From Bacillota bacterium (GTDB taxonomy: Bacteria; Bacillota; Clostridia; Christensenellales; UMGS416): DNA of 22,832 nucleotides. The translations under genes and the position numbers were made by a program. The stretch is from contig JAEYYW010000029.1 of NCBI GenBank assembly GCA_023428265.1, positions 1-22,832 of the forward strand, written 5' to 3'. This document shows, in pieces, positions 1 to 6,272 of the stretch. Within the stretch, counting starts at the first letter, position 1; each line of letters starts with the position of its first letter. The notes beneath the pieces are model-generated. The model was not told the DNA's origin. It did no database searches and saw nothing but the letters and a program-made list of their open reading frames with translations.

Positions 1-1498
1 TGCGCCGGATGCTGTTGGCCAGCGTTTCGAGCATTTCAATGTCGCCCTCGCGGCCCTTGCCCTCCACAATGCGCTCCAGGATCTCCAGCATGCGCTTGGT
101 GCCGATGCGGCAGGGCACGCACTTGCCGCAGCTTTCATCCACGGTGAAGTCCAGGAAGAACCGGGCGATGTCCACCATGCAGGTGTCCTCATCCATCACG
201 ATCAAGCCACCGGAACCCATCATGGAGCCGATCGTTGCCAAAGACTCATAGTCGATGGGCAAATCCAGATACTGAGCGGGAATGCAGCCGCCGGAAGGCC
301 CGCCGGTCTGCGCCGCCTTGAACTTTTTGCCGCCGGGGATGCCGCCGCCGATGTCATACACAATCTCGCGGAGCGTCATGCCCATGGGCACTTCCACCAG
401 ACCGGTGTTGTTGATCTTGCCGCCCAGCGCGAACACCTTGGTGCCCTTGGACTTCTCCGTGCCGATGGAGTTGAACCAGTTGGCGCCATTGAGGATGATC
501 TGGGGCACGTTTGCAAAGGTTTCCACGTTGTTGATGGAAGACGGCTGCCCGAACACGCCGCGGACTGCCGGGAACGGCGGCTTGCTGCGGGGCTCCCCGC
601 GATGGCCTTCAATGGAAGCCATCAGCGCAGTTTCCTCACCGCACACAAACGCGCCCGCGCCAAGGCGGATTTCCAGTTCGAAATCGAAGCCGGACTCAAA
701 GATGTTCTTCCCAAGCAGGCCGTATTCGCGGGCCTGCCGGATGGCGATTTCCATTCTCTGAACGGCGATCGGGTATTCGGCGCGCACATAGATATAGCCC
801 ATGCTGGCACCGATGCAGTAACCGGCAATTGCCATGGCTTCAATCACGGAGTGCGGATCGCCTTCCAGAACCGAGCGGTCCATAAACGCGCCGGGGTCAC
901 CCTCGTCGGCGTTGCAGATCACATACTTCTGGCCGACCGGCGATTTGGCAGCAAATTCCCACTTCATCCCGGTGGGGAAACCGGCGCCGCCGCGGCCTCT
1001 CAGACCCGATTCCTTCATCAGGGCGATCACGTCTTTGGGCGTCATCGTGGTGAGCACCTTGGCAAGAGCCTGGTAACCATCCATCGCGATGTATTCGTCA
1101 ATGTTTTCCGGGTCAATCACGCCGCAGTTCTTCAGCGCGACACGCATTTGCTTTTTGTAAAAGCCAATGTTGTCCAGCGAAGCAGAGGCGGTCTCTTCCC
1201 CCTTCACGCCTTCCTTGTAAAGCAGGCGCTCCACCACGCGGCCCTTGATCAGATGCTCGGCCACGATCTCGTCCACATCCTCCACCTTGATGCGGCTGTA
1301 GAACGAGCCTTCCGGATAAACAATGACAATAGGGCCCTGCTCGCACAGGCCGAAGCAGCCGGTGCGCACAACCTTAATCTCTTTGTCGAGCTTCTTTTCC
1401 TTGATCAGCGCTTCGAAACGGTTGGACACATACAGTGACCCGGATGATGTGCAGCCCGTTCCGCCGCAGACAAGCACGTGGGATCTATAAAACAACAT
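1..1498 (-). CDS. nuoF: NADH-binding flavoprotein subunit of an [FeFe]-hydrogenase (NuoF/HydB/HndC-like), 3' end outside window
   Basis: The reading frame is open from ATG at 1498 to the left edge, giving about 499 codons without a stop. The N-terminus is a thioredoxin-like 2Fe-2S domain (VCGGTGC and RTGCFGLCEQGP, residues about 10-55). Next comes the FMN/NADH-binding core, with GLRGRGGAGFPTG near residue 165 and CNADEGDPGAF near 195. Near residue 454, ESCGKCVPCR supplies 4Fe-4S ligands. Family members take electrons from NADH through FMN and iron-sulfur clusters in soluble, often electron-bifurcating hydrogenases. Full-length relatives are about 600 residues and end in a two-cluster ferredoxin domain, which is presumably just outside the window. 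AGGAGGAAG lies upstream of the ATG. It is the last visible gene of the Rex-linked operon. The family is certain; the exact partner (HydA) is inferred. Confidence 0.95.
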   Translation of the reverse strand, partial: MLFYRSHVLVCGGTGCTSSGSLYVSNRFEALIKEKKLDKEIKVVRTGCFGLCEQGPIVIVYPEGSFYSRIKVEDVDEIVAEHLIKGRVVERLLYKEGVKGEETASASLDNIGFYKKQMRVALKNCGVIDPENIDEYIAMDGYQALAKVLTTMTPKDVIALMKESGLRGRGGAGFPTGMKWEFAAKSPVGQKYVICNADEGDPGAFMDRSVLEGDPHSVIEAMAIAGYCIGASMGYIYVRAEYPIAVQRMEIAIRQAREYGLLGKNIFESGFDFELEIRLGAGAFVCGEETALMASIEGHRGEPRSKPPFPAVRGVFGQPSSINNVETFANVPQIILNGANWFNSIGTEKSKGTKVFALGGKINNTGLVEVPMGMTLREIVYDIGGGIPGGKKFKAAQTGGPSGGCIPAQYLDLPIDYESLATIGSMMGSGGLIVMDEDTCMVDIARFFLDFTVDESCGKCVPCRIGTKRMLEILERIVEGKGREGDIEMLETLANSIRR

Positions 1499-1518
1499 AA
1501 CTTGCTTCCTCCTCTGCC

Positions 1519-1899
1519 CTATTCCTTGTTGCTTTCATGATGGCCGATCGTAAACTCCATCACGGGGCTGCCGTTGACAATGTGCTCGGCCACAATGCGA
1601 GGCACCATGTCCGGATCCACCTTCACATAAGTCACCTTGTCTTCACCGGGGCGATACACCTCAACAATGGGTTCCAACCGGCACACACCGATGCATCCGG
1701 TCTGTGACACGGTCACATCGCTAAGGCTGCGCTTTCCAACCTCGTTCATCATCGCCAGAAGCACAGGTCTGGCCCCGGCCGCGATGCCGCAGGTGGCCAT
1801 GCCGACCACGATGCGTGTGCCCTGACCGCGCTCCTTGCGCAGGTTCACCGTTTCAAGAGCCTTTTTTCTGATTGCCTCAAGTTCTTGTATGCTCTTCAT
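1519..1899 (-). CDS. Small (2Fe-2S) ferredoxin-domain subunit of the hydrogenase complex (HndB-like)
   Basis: This 126-residue protein has a short helical N-terminus, then VVGMATCGIAAGARP (Cys37) and QTGCIGVCRLEP (Cys69, Cys73). That is the pattern of thioredoxin-like 2Fe-2S subunits found beside NuoF-type hydrogenase genes in Clostridia. Only three cysteines sit in the cluster region, as I recall for this family. It probably relays electrons between flavoprotein and hydrogenase subunits in the cytoplasm. The ATG at 1899 overlaps the upstream stop codon by 4 bases (ATGA), so translation is probably coupled. A GGAGG lies about 11 bases upstream. NuoF follows after 20 bases. Confidence 0.92.
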   Translation of the reverse strand: MKSIQELEAIRKKALETVNLRKERGQGTRIVVGMATCGIAAGARPVLLAMMNEVGKRSLSDVTVSQTGCIGVCRLEPIVEVYRPGEDKVTYVKVDPDMVPRIVAEHIVNGSPVMEFTIGHHESNKE

Positions 1900-2456
1900 A
1901 ATAATCCGCTCCTCCGCGTCAAATTCTGTTCTGTTTCATCCAAATACTGCCTGATCCACTGCAAAACGTCAGGATTGTCCAGCGGCACATCATCGCCCAA
2001 CGCTTGCCGGAGCTCCGTGGTGTTGAAGTCTCCGCTCTCGCCATTCACCCGATGCGTGTATGAGAAATCCAGACCGGGGTTTGCAGCAACCAGCAGATAG
2101 ACTGTGTCGGCCATATTGCCAAGCGGCGGCCTGTCTATATGGGATCGCCGATAGCTGCCCCACACCTTGGTTCCCTTGCCCGGGGCCGACTCGATGTTGA
2201 ATTCCCCCCCGCAAGCCAGGCAGCTCTCCTTGAACATCGGAATGCCCAGACCGACTTTCCTGGTCTTCCTTGAGGTGGTGAATGGGCTTTGCACCTTTTC
2301 CACCGTTTCCGCATCCATCCCGCAGCCGTCATCGGCGATTGAGATCGTTATCAAATCGGTCTCCACATCCTCGGCCACTTCCAGAAGAATATGTGCAGCG
2401 CCCGCCGCGATGGAGTTCTGCACAATATCCAGGATGTGAAGGGAAATTTCATTCAT
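1896..2456 (-). CDS. HATPase-domain (GHKL) ATP-binding protein embedded in the hydrogenase operon
   Basis: This 186-residue protein has a GHKL ATPase fold: N-box LDIVQNSIAAGA (residues 9-20), G1 box ADDGCGMD (about 62-69), lid SPFTTSRKTRKVGLGIPMF, and a G2-like IESAPGKGT. It lacks a histidine phosphotransfer domain and membrane segments, so it is not a standard sensor kinase. The last 70 or so residues match nothing I recognise. Such ATPases recur between NuoE and NuoF homologues in clostridial hydrogenase operons, but I know of no proven role; protein-kinase or anti-sigma activity is possible. The ATG lies 2 bases after the nuoE stop with no clear Shine-Dalgarno, which suggests translational coupling. 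Confidence 0.88.
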   Translation of the reverse strand: MNEISLHILDIVQNSIAAGAAHILLEVAEDVETDLITISIADDGCGMDAETVEKVQSPFTTSRKTRKVGLGIPMFKESCLACGGEFNIESAPGKGTKVWGSYRRSHIDRPPLGNMADTVYLLVAANPGLDFSYTHRVNGESGDFNTTELRQALGDDVPLDNPDVLQWIRQYLDETEQNLTRRSGLL

Positions 2457-2458
2457 TG

Positions 2459-2935
2459 CTACTTTTTATACTTTTCCAGAATGCCCGGCACATCGTCGGG
2501 AGCCAGCCTTCCATAAACATCCTCACCGATTGTAATCACGGGAGCCAGGCCGCAGCAGCCCAGGCAACGGGTCTGCAGCAGAGTGAATTTGCCGTCGCTC
2601 GTGGTCTTGCCGGGCTTTACACCCAGCTCAATGGCAAGACGGTCCAGCACCTTTTCGGCGCCCTTCACGTAGCACGCTGTGCCCATGCACACGCTAATCA
2701 CGTGCTCACCGTTGCCCTGCAGCGAGAACTGGGAATAGAACGTTGCGACACCATAAACCTCAGTCAGCGGCACATTGAGACCTTCAGAGATGGCATTCTG
2801 CACCTCCAGCGGCAGGCATCCGAACAGCGACTGTGCGGCCTGCATCACAGGCATCAAGGCGCCCTTCACATGCTTGTGATCTTCGATGATCTGGGTAAGT
2901 TTGTCGAATTTGTCCTTTTCCTTCACGACGTCCAT
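2459..2935 (-). CDS. nuoE: NuoE/HydC/HndA-like thioredoxin-fold 2Fe-2S subunit
   Basis: This 158-residue protein has the complete NuoE 2Fe-2S ligand set: Cys83 and Cys88 in CMGTACYVKGA, and Cys124 and Cys128 in CLGCCGLAP. YGVATFYSQF at 61-70 is also typical of the family. It passes electrons between NADH-flavoprotein and hydrogenase subunits. I start it at ATG 2935 because AAAGGAGG ends 7 bases before it; a TTG at 2938 would be too close. It is the first gene behind the promoter at about 3004 and the Rex-like operator at 2971-2988, and heads the operon that continues with HATPase, 2Fe-2S subunit and NuoF. Confidence 0.95.
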   Translation of the reverse strand: MDVVKEKDKFDKLTQIIEDHKHVKGALMPVMQAAQSLFGCLPLEVQNAISEGLNVPLTEVYGVATFYSQFSLQGNGEHVISVCMGTACYVKGAEKVLDRLAIELGVKPGKTTSDGKFTLLQTRCLGCCGLAPVITIGEDVYGRLAPDDVPGILEKYKK

Positions 2936-2970
2936 CAAACAGCCTCCTTTATATCAATCGGAACATAACA

Positions 2971-2988
2971 TTGTTAAAAACTTAACAG
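2971..2988. promoter_or_regulatory. Rex (redox-sensing repressor) operator, near-perfect
   Basis: The sequence TTGTTAAAAACTTAACAG matches the Rex consensus TTGTTAA-N4-TTAACAA at 13 of 14 defined bases. It lies just downstream of the predicted start site of nuoE and upstream of its ribosome binding site, which suits repression by blocking the polymerase. Rex is released when the NADH/NAD+ ratio is high, so these genes would be expressed when reducing equivalents accumulate. The match is seen directly; Rex control is inferred. Confidence 0.85.
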
Positions 2989-3003
2989 TCACAAACTCTC
3001 GAT

Positions 3004-3009
3004 ATTATA
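3004..3009 (-). promoter_or_regulatory. Extended -10 element of the nuoE hydrogenase-operon promoter
   Basis: Read on the minus strand this is TGTTATAAT, a perfect TATAAT with an extended TGn. The -35 region about 17 bases upstream (ATGATT) is poor, as is common for extended -10 promoters. The transcript should start near 2997, leaving a leader of about 60 bases that contains the Rex operator. The 217-base gap 2939-3155 holds this promoter, the Rex-like sites and no gene that I can support. Confidence 0.7.
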
Positions 3010-3037
3010 ACATTGATTCGGGAAAAAATCATCCATT

Positions 3038-3055
3038 TTGTTAAACGAATAGGAA
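3038..3055. promoter_or_regulatory. Possible second, imperfect Rex site upstream of the promoter
   Basis: TTGTTAA-ACGA-ATAGGAA has one perfect half-site and one with about 4 of 7 bases matching. It lies upstream of the predicted -35 region, 67 bases from the strong operator, so the two sites would flank the promoter. A single half-site could occur by chance in this AT-rich gap. Confidence 0.35.
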
Positions 3056-3155
3056 AAATTCAATATGAATTTATTGGGCGTTATTTGTCTATATATCACG
3101 AATGACAAAATGGAAAAGCGGCCCAAACCCAAGAATTATGTCAAAAGGAGGGAGT

Positions 3156-3845
3156 TCAGCATTCCCGCAATGCGTTCAGGATTCCCCTCACGGATTGTTC
3201 TCCGGCCACCAAAGGGTATCCTTCTTCCAGGATGCAGCCAAGGCTATGGGCGTCGGAGGAACGTATGGAGCGGTAGCCCGCGGGCAAAGCATACTCCCCC
3301 TTCACTTCCATCACACGGGCCTTGAGAGTGGGCGGTATAAAACCAAGATTTGACAGCAGGCTTTGCGACGGCCTGTTGATATGGGAAGGCACCATCACGC
3401 CGCCCCGACTCAGTGCCTGCTGCTCCATTTCTTCCAAAGACAGCTGTGCTGCCTGACCCAGCCACCGTGGGCACGCCCCTACGATCTGATCCTCTTCATC
3501 CATAATTGTCTGCTCGCCGAAAAGGCTCGGGTCATTTGGCACAAAGGGCTGCCGGCTCTCCAGACAAACACAAAAATCGCGCAGAGCATCGTAATCAGGG
3601 AAATAGCACAGCACGTGGAGCTCTTCCTCGGTGGTGGCTTCAACGCCGGGCACCACAATCACGCCATGCCTATGGCCGGCTCTGATGCAGGCAAGGGCGT
3701 TCAGGCAGGAGTTGTGGTCGCACACTGCAATGGCCGCCAAGCCCTTCAGCGCGGCCATGGCGGTGATGTTGTTGGGCGTCATGTCCTCATCGGCACAGGG
3801 AGACAGGCAGGAGTGGATATGCAAGTCCACCGGCAGGGTGATCAT
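3156..3845 (-). CDS. PHP-domain metal-dependent phosphoesterase
   Basis: This 229-residue protein has PHP metal-binding motifs: DLHIHSCLSPCADEDM (His9, His11), CDHNS, HINRPSQS and SSDAHSL. They resemble the small PHP phosphoesterases (YciV/TrpH group), which hydrolyse nucleotide phosphates with three metal ions. I start at ATG 3845 because it overlaps the stop of the upstream DRTGG gene by 4 bases; a TTG at 3875 is open but would add an unconserved extension. The substrate is unknown. Its fixed place after the sensor hydrogenase suggests a signalling role, perhaps turning over a nucleotide or phosphoprotein. It ends the first gene layer; no clear terminator is seen after it. Confidence 0.9.
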   Translation of the reverse strand: MITLPVDLHIHSCLSPCADEDMTPNNITAMAALKGLAAIAVCDHNSCLNALACIRAGHRHGVIVVPGVEATTEEELHVLCYFPDYDALRDFCVCLESRQPFVPNDPSLFGEQTIMDEEDQIVGACPRWLGQAAQLSLEEMEQQALSRGGVMVPSHINRPSQSLLSNLGFIPPTLKARVMEVKGEYALPAGYRSIRSSDAHSLGCILEEGYPLVAGEQSVRGILNALREC

Positions 3846-4177
3846 TGCACACCGGCTTTGTGGAGCAGCCCGCAAATTTGATATTCCGACAATGGCGTCA
3901 CAAATACAGCCACGCCTTCATCCTCGGCTTTCTTCAGCACCTCGGGCGGCATTGCGCAGCCTTCCGCCACAATGATGCAGGAGAGCTCGTGCAGTGATGC
4001 CACTGCGGCCACGTTCATATGTGTCTGCACGGTGATCCAGGCCATGCCCGGCTCGCCCTTGGCCATCACCCAGCTGAGCAGATCGCAGCAGATTCCTCCT
4101 GTAATCTCTGTGGATGGATCGGGCATGGCAGTGAGCAGCCTCAGCTCTTTCATCTCAGCCAGATTCCCAAGCGTCAT
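3842..4177 (-). CDS. DRTGG-domain protein, downstream copy
   Basis: This 111-residue cytoplasmic protein resembles the DRTGG domain, a small ligand-binding or regulatory fold named from an Asp-Arg-Thr-Gly-Gly motif and also found joined to CBS domains. Visible parts are DLLSWVMAKGEPGMAWITVQTH (split over residues 32-53), CIIVAEGCAMPPEVLKKAE and GVAVFVTPLSEYQICGLL. The DRT motif itself is not evident here, unlike the copy at 5899-6252. Start and stop each overlap neighbours by 4 bases (ATGA), so it is translationally coupled to the sensor hydrogenase and the PHP gene. The biochemical function is unknown. Confidence 0.85.
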   Translation of the reverse strand: MTLGNLAEMKELRLLTAMPDPSTEITGGICCDLLSWVMAKGEPGMAWITVQTHMNVAAVASLHELSCIIVAEGCAMPPEVLKKAEDEGVAVFVTPLSEYQICGLLHKAGVQ

Positions 4178-5466
4178 TTCGAATCTCCTTCGTTCAGGTC
4201 GCTCAAATCGATCATTTGCTGGGCAAGGTTCTTGACACGGTCTCTCAAGATGAAAATGCAGTCCAGCTCGGTCGCTTCACCTTTCACGATGTCCTCCGCC
4301 AAAGCCCGGCAGGTTGGCGCGCCGCAGCTCCCGCAATCCAGGCCCTTCAGGCTCCCGGCAATCCGCTCGATGCGCTCCATCATGTGCATGGCGTTTTCAA
4401 TGTCGTCATCCAGTTTCAAAGCCGGTAACTCGGCAATGGGCTCAGTGGCATAGGAGCCCAAGTCCGGAAGCGGCTCCGCCGGCTCGTCTTCCTTTCGCAT
4501 TTTCTCGACCAGCTTGCGGATGCGGTTTTTGGCGACCCAGGGGTTTTCAAACGCAAGCGCGCCGCCCACACAGCCGCCCTGACAGGCGAGGCCTTCAAAA
4601 TATTGCAGGTCATTCAGCTTGTTGTTTTCGATCTCTTCCAGAACCTTGATGACGTTGTGGATGCCATCTACCGCCAACGCGTTTTCACAATTGACGGCGG
4701 CGCTTTCCCCGCCGGACCTGGCCCAGCCGACGCCGGCATAGGTCGCCTTCCTTCCCAGATAAGGCTCATTTTCGTGGCGCATGGAGCCGGTGAGCAGGCC
4801 GTAGATCTCCAGAATCGAGATCGCGCCATCCACATTGGATTTTTCCAGGCCCAGAGGGTTGCGGATGTATGTCATCTTTGCAGGGCATGGCGTAATGAAG
4901 AAACAGCCCACCTGATCTGGCGATACGCCGCTTTTTTCACTGAATTCTTTCCGCGCAAGCTTGGCTGCTGCTTCCACCGGTGGCAACACGTTGATCACGT
5001 TGGGCAGCAGATCGGGGAAGCGCACCTGGATCAATCGCACAACAGCCGGGCATGCCGATGAAATCATCGGCCGAACCACCGTGTTGGCCAGCTCCTTGCG
5101 GATCATGCCGGAAATGGAATCGGCACCGAGAGCCACTTCATAGACCTCATCAAAGCCGATGGCTTTCAGCCCCGCAATCAGCGTGCCGGTGTCTTCCATG
5201 CTCTTGAACTGCCCATAAAGGGCCGGAGCGGGCAGCGCAATTTTGTATTGGAATTTTGATATTACGCCGATGCTGTCCGTCGTGGCGATCTTGGCATGAT
5301 ATGGGCAGTGACGGATGCACTCGCCGCAATCCACACACCGCTCGGCAATGATTACCGCCTTGCCGTCGCGCACGCGGATGGCCTCCGTGGGGCAGCTCCG
5401 CAGGCAGTTTGTGCAACCTTTGCATTTTTCACGGTCCAGCGTGACCGAATGGAAGTACTTGCTCAT
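4174..5466 (-). CDS. HydS-like sensory [FeFe]-hydrogenase homologue (group C/D type)
   Basis: This 430-residue protein opens with two 4Fe-4S motifs (Cys15-18-21-25 and Cys44-47-50-54). The H-cluster domain follows: SSACP (Cys139), TPCPAK (Cys194, Lys197) and LACQGGCVGG (Cys295, Cys299). All four H-cluster cysteines are kept. By eye, residues matching the CpI proton path are changed: E282 to Ile122, C299 to Ala138, S319 to Ile158 and E361 to Tyr200. The C-terminus carries a further Fe-S motif (Cys378, 381, 386, 403) of the CxxCGxxxC type. There is no PAS domain, unlike typical group C HydS. The architecture fits a putative H2 or redox sensor with little turnover. AAGG precedes the ATG. It is embedded among ATPase, DRTGG and PHP genes. 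Confidence 0.92.
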   Translation of the reverse strand: MSKYFHSVTLDREKCKGCTNCLRSCPTEAIRVRDGKAVIIAERCVDCGECIRHCPYHAKIATTDSIGVISKFQYKIALPAPALYGQFKSMEDTGTLIAGLKAIGFDEVYEVALGADSISGMIRKELANTVVRPMISSACPAVVRLIQVRFPDLLPNVINVLPPVEAAAKLARKEFSEKSGVSPDQVGCFFITPCPAKMTYIRNPLGLEKSNVDGAISILEIYGLLTGSMRHENEPYLGRKATYAGVGWARSGGESAAVNCENALAVDGIHNVIKVLEEIENNKLNDLQYFEGLACQGGCVGGALAFENPWVAKNRIRKLVEKMRKEDEPAEPLPDLGSYATEPIAELPALKLDDDIENAMHMMERIERIAGSLKGLDCGSCGAPTCRALAEDIVKGEATELDCIFILRDRVKNLAQQMIDLSDLNEGDSK

Positions 5467-5470
5467 AAGC

Positions 5471-5902
5471 TTACCTTACGTCAAACCTCATTCGTATCGT
5501 CGTTCCCTTTCCGGGAGTGGACTCAATGTTAAAGTCATCGGCACACCGCTTCATGTTGGACAAGCCCATACCGGCTCCGAATCCAAGCAAGCGAACGCTT
5601 TCAGGCGCTGTGGAATATCCTTCCACCATCGCCTGCTCCACATCCTCGATGCCGGGGCCGGCGTCATTGGCCACCAGCGAAACGGCATCGCGGCTGACGG
5701 CAAGCGACAGAGTGCCGCCCAGACTATGGATAATGATGTTTAGCTCAGCTTCATAGGATGCGATGGCAACACGGCGAACAGCCGCCGTGTTCACACCAAG
5801 GCGTTTCAATAGGTTCTTAATGGAGGAAGAAGCGTCACCGGCAGCATTGAAATCGCCGGACCGGACAGAATAGCTCTCAGTCAGAACATGTTCGCCGTTC
5901 AA
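5471..5902 (-). CDS. Anti-sigma-factor-like (RsbW/SpoIIAB-type) HATPase
   Basis: This 143-residue GHKL ATPase has an N-box region ASYEAELNIIIHS, a G1 box VANDAGPGIED, and GFGAGMGLSNMKRCAD followed by STPGKGT. The size and order match serine-kinase or anti-sigma regulators such as RsbW and SpoIIAB. The start is TTG at 5902, overlapping the stop of the upstream DRTGG gene by 4 bases; a G-rich stretch upstream may act as ribosome binding site. It ends 4 bases before the sensor-hydrogenase start. It could phosphorylate or bind a partner in response to the hydrogenase state, but no anti-anti-sigma (STAS) or sigma gene is visible nearby. Confidence 0.88.
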   Translation of the reverse strand: MNGEHVLTESYSVRSGDFNAAGDASSSIKNLLKRLGVNTAAVRRVAIASYEAELNIIIHSLGGTLSLAVSRDAVSLVANDAGPGIEDVEQAMVEGYSTAPESVRLLGFGAGMGLSNMKRCADDFNIESTPGKGTTIRMRFDVR

Positions 5903-6252
5903 CCCGCCGGTCCCCCCCCTCTCAAACCACTCTGATAAAGGATCCCGCAGGACTCATACAGTGTGTGGGTGGTGCGCAGTATTGCAATGCCGCGCTCCAC
6001 CGCCATTTGCAGGATGTCTTCGGAGGGGTTTTTCCCGCGCACAAATACAATCAACGAAACGTCCAGCATTTCGGCGGTACGCACCACATGGGAGTTGGTC
6101 AGGCCTGTCAGAAGTACCGTCCGGTCTTTGACATAGGCCAGCACATCGCTCATCAGGTCTGAGCCGCAGGCAGAAATAATCTCATAATCCAGTTTGTCTT
6201 GACCGCAAAGCAAGTCGGCAGAAAGCAATTGTCTGATCTCGTTGACCTTCAT
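5899..6252 (-). CDS. DRTGG-domain protein, upstream copy
   Basis: This 117-residue protein has the core KDRTVLLTGLTNSHVVRTAE (about residues 42-61) followed by VSLIVFVRGKNPSEDIL and GIAILRTTHTLYESCGIL. This is the DRTGG fold in its more typical form. The C-terminus ends in GLRGGGPAG, encoded partly by a run of eight G residues. AAGGA precedes the ATG at 6252. It lies 20 bases after the SPOR gene and overlaps the ATPase gene by 4 bases. Two DRTGG proteins flanking a sensor hydrogenase suggest a partner or ligand-sensing role; the ligand is unknown. Confidence 0.87.
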   Translation of the reverse strand: MKVNEIRQLLSADLLCGQDKLDYEIISACGSDLMSDVLAYVKDRTVLLTGLTNSHVVRTAEMLDVSLIVFVRGKNPSEDILQMAVERGIAILRTTHTLYESCGILYQSGLRGGGPAG

Positions 6253-6272
6253 TCGATATCCTTCAGCATAGA

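Noticed and set aside
602..1438. 278-codon plus-strand open frame opposite the NuoF-like gene
   Set aside because: It is antisense to a clear NuoF homologue, has His/Ala/Gly-rich unstructured translation and no ribosome binding site.
3065..3353. Plus-strand small open frames in and beyond the nuoE upstream gap, with an AAAGGAGGGAG nearby
   Set aside because: Mostly overlap the PHP gene on the other strand, have no recognisable domain, and the Shine-Dalgarno-like run is not followed by a suitable start codon.
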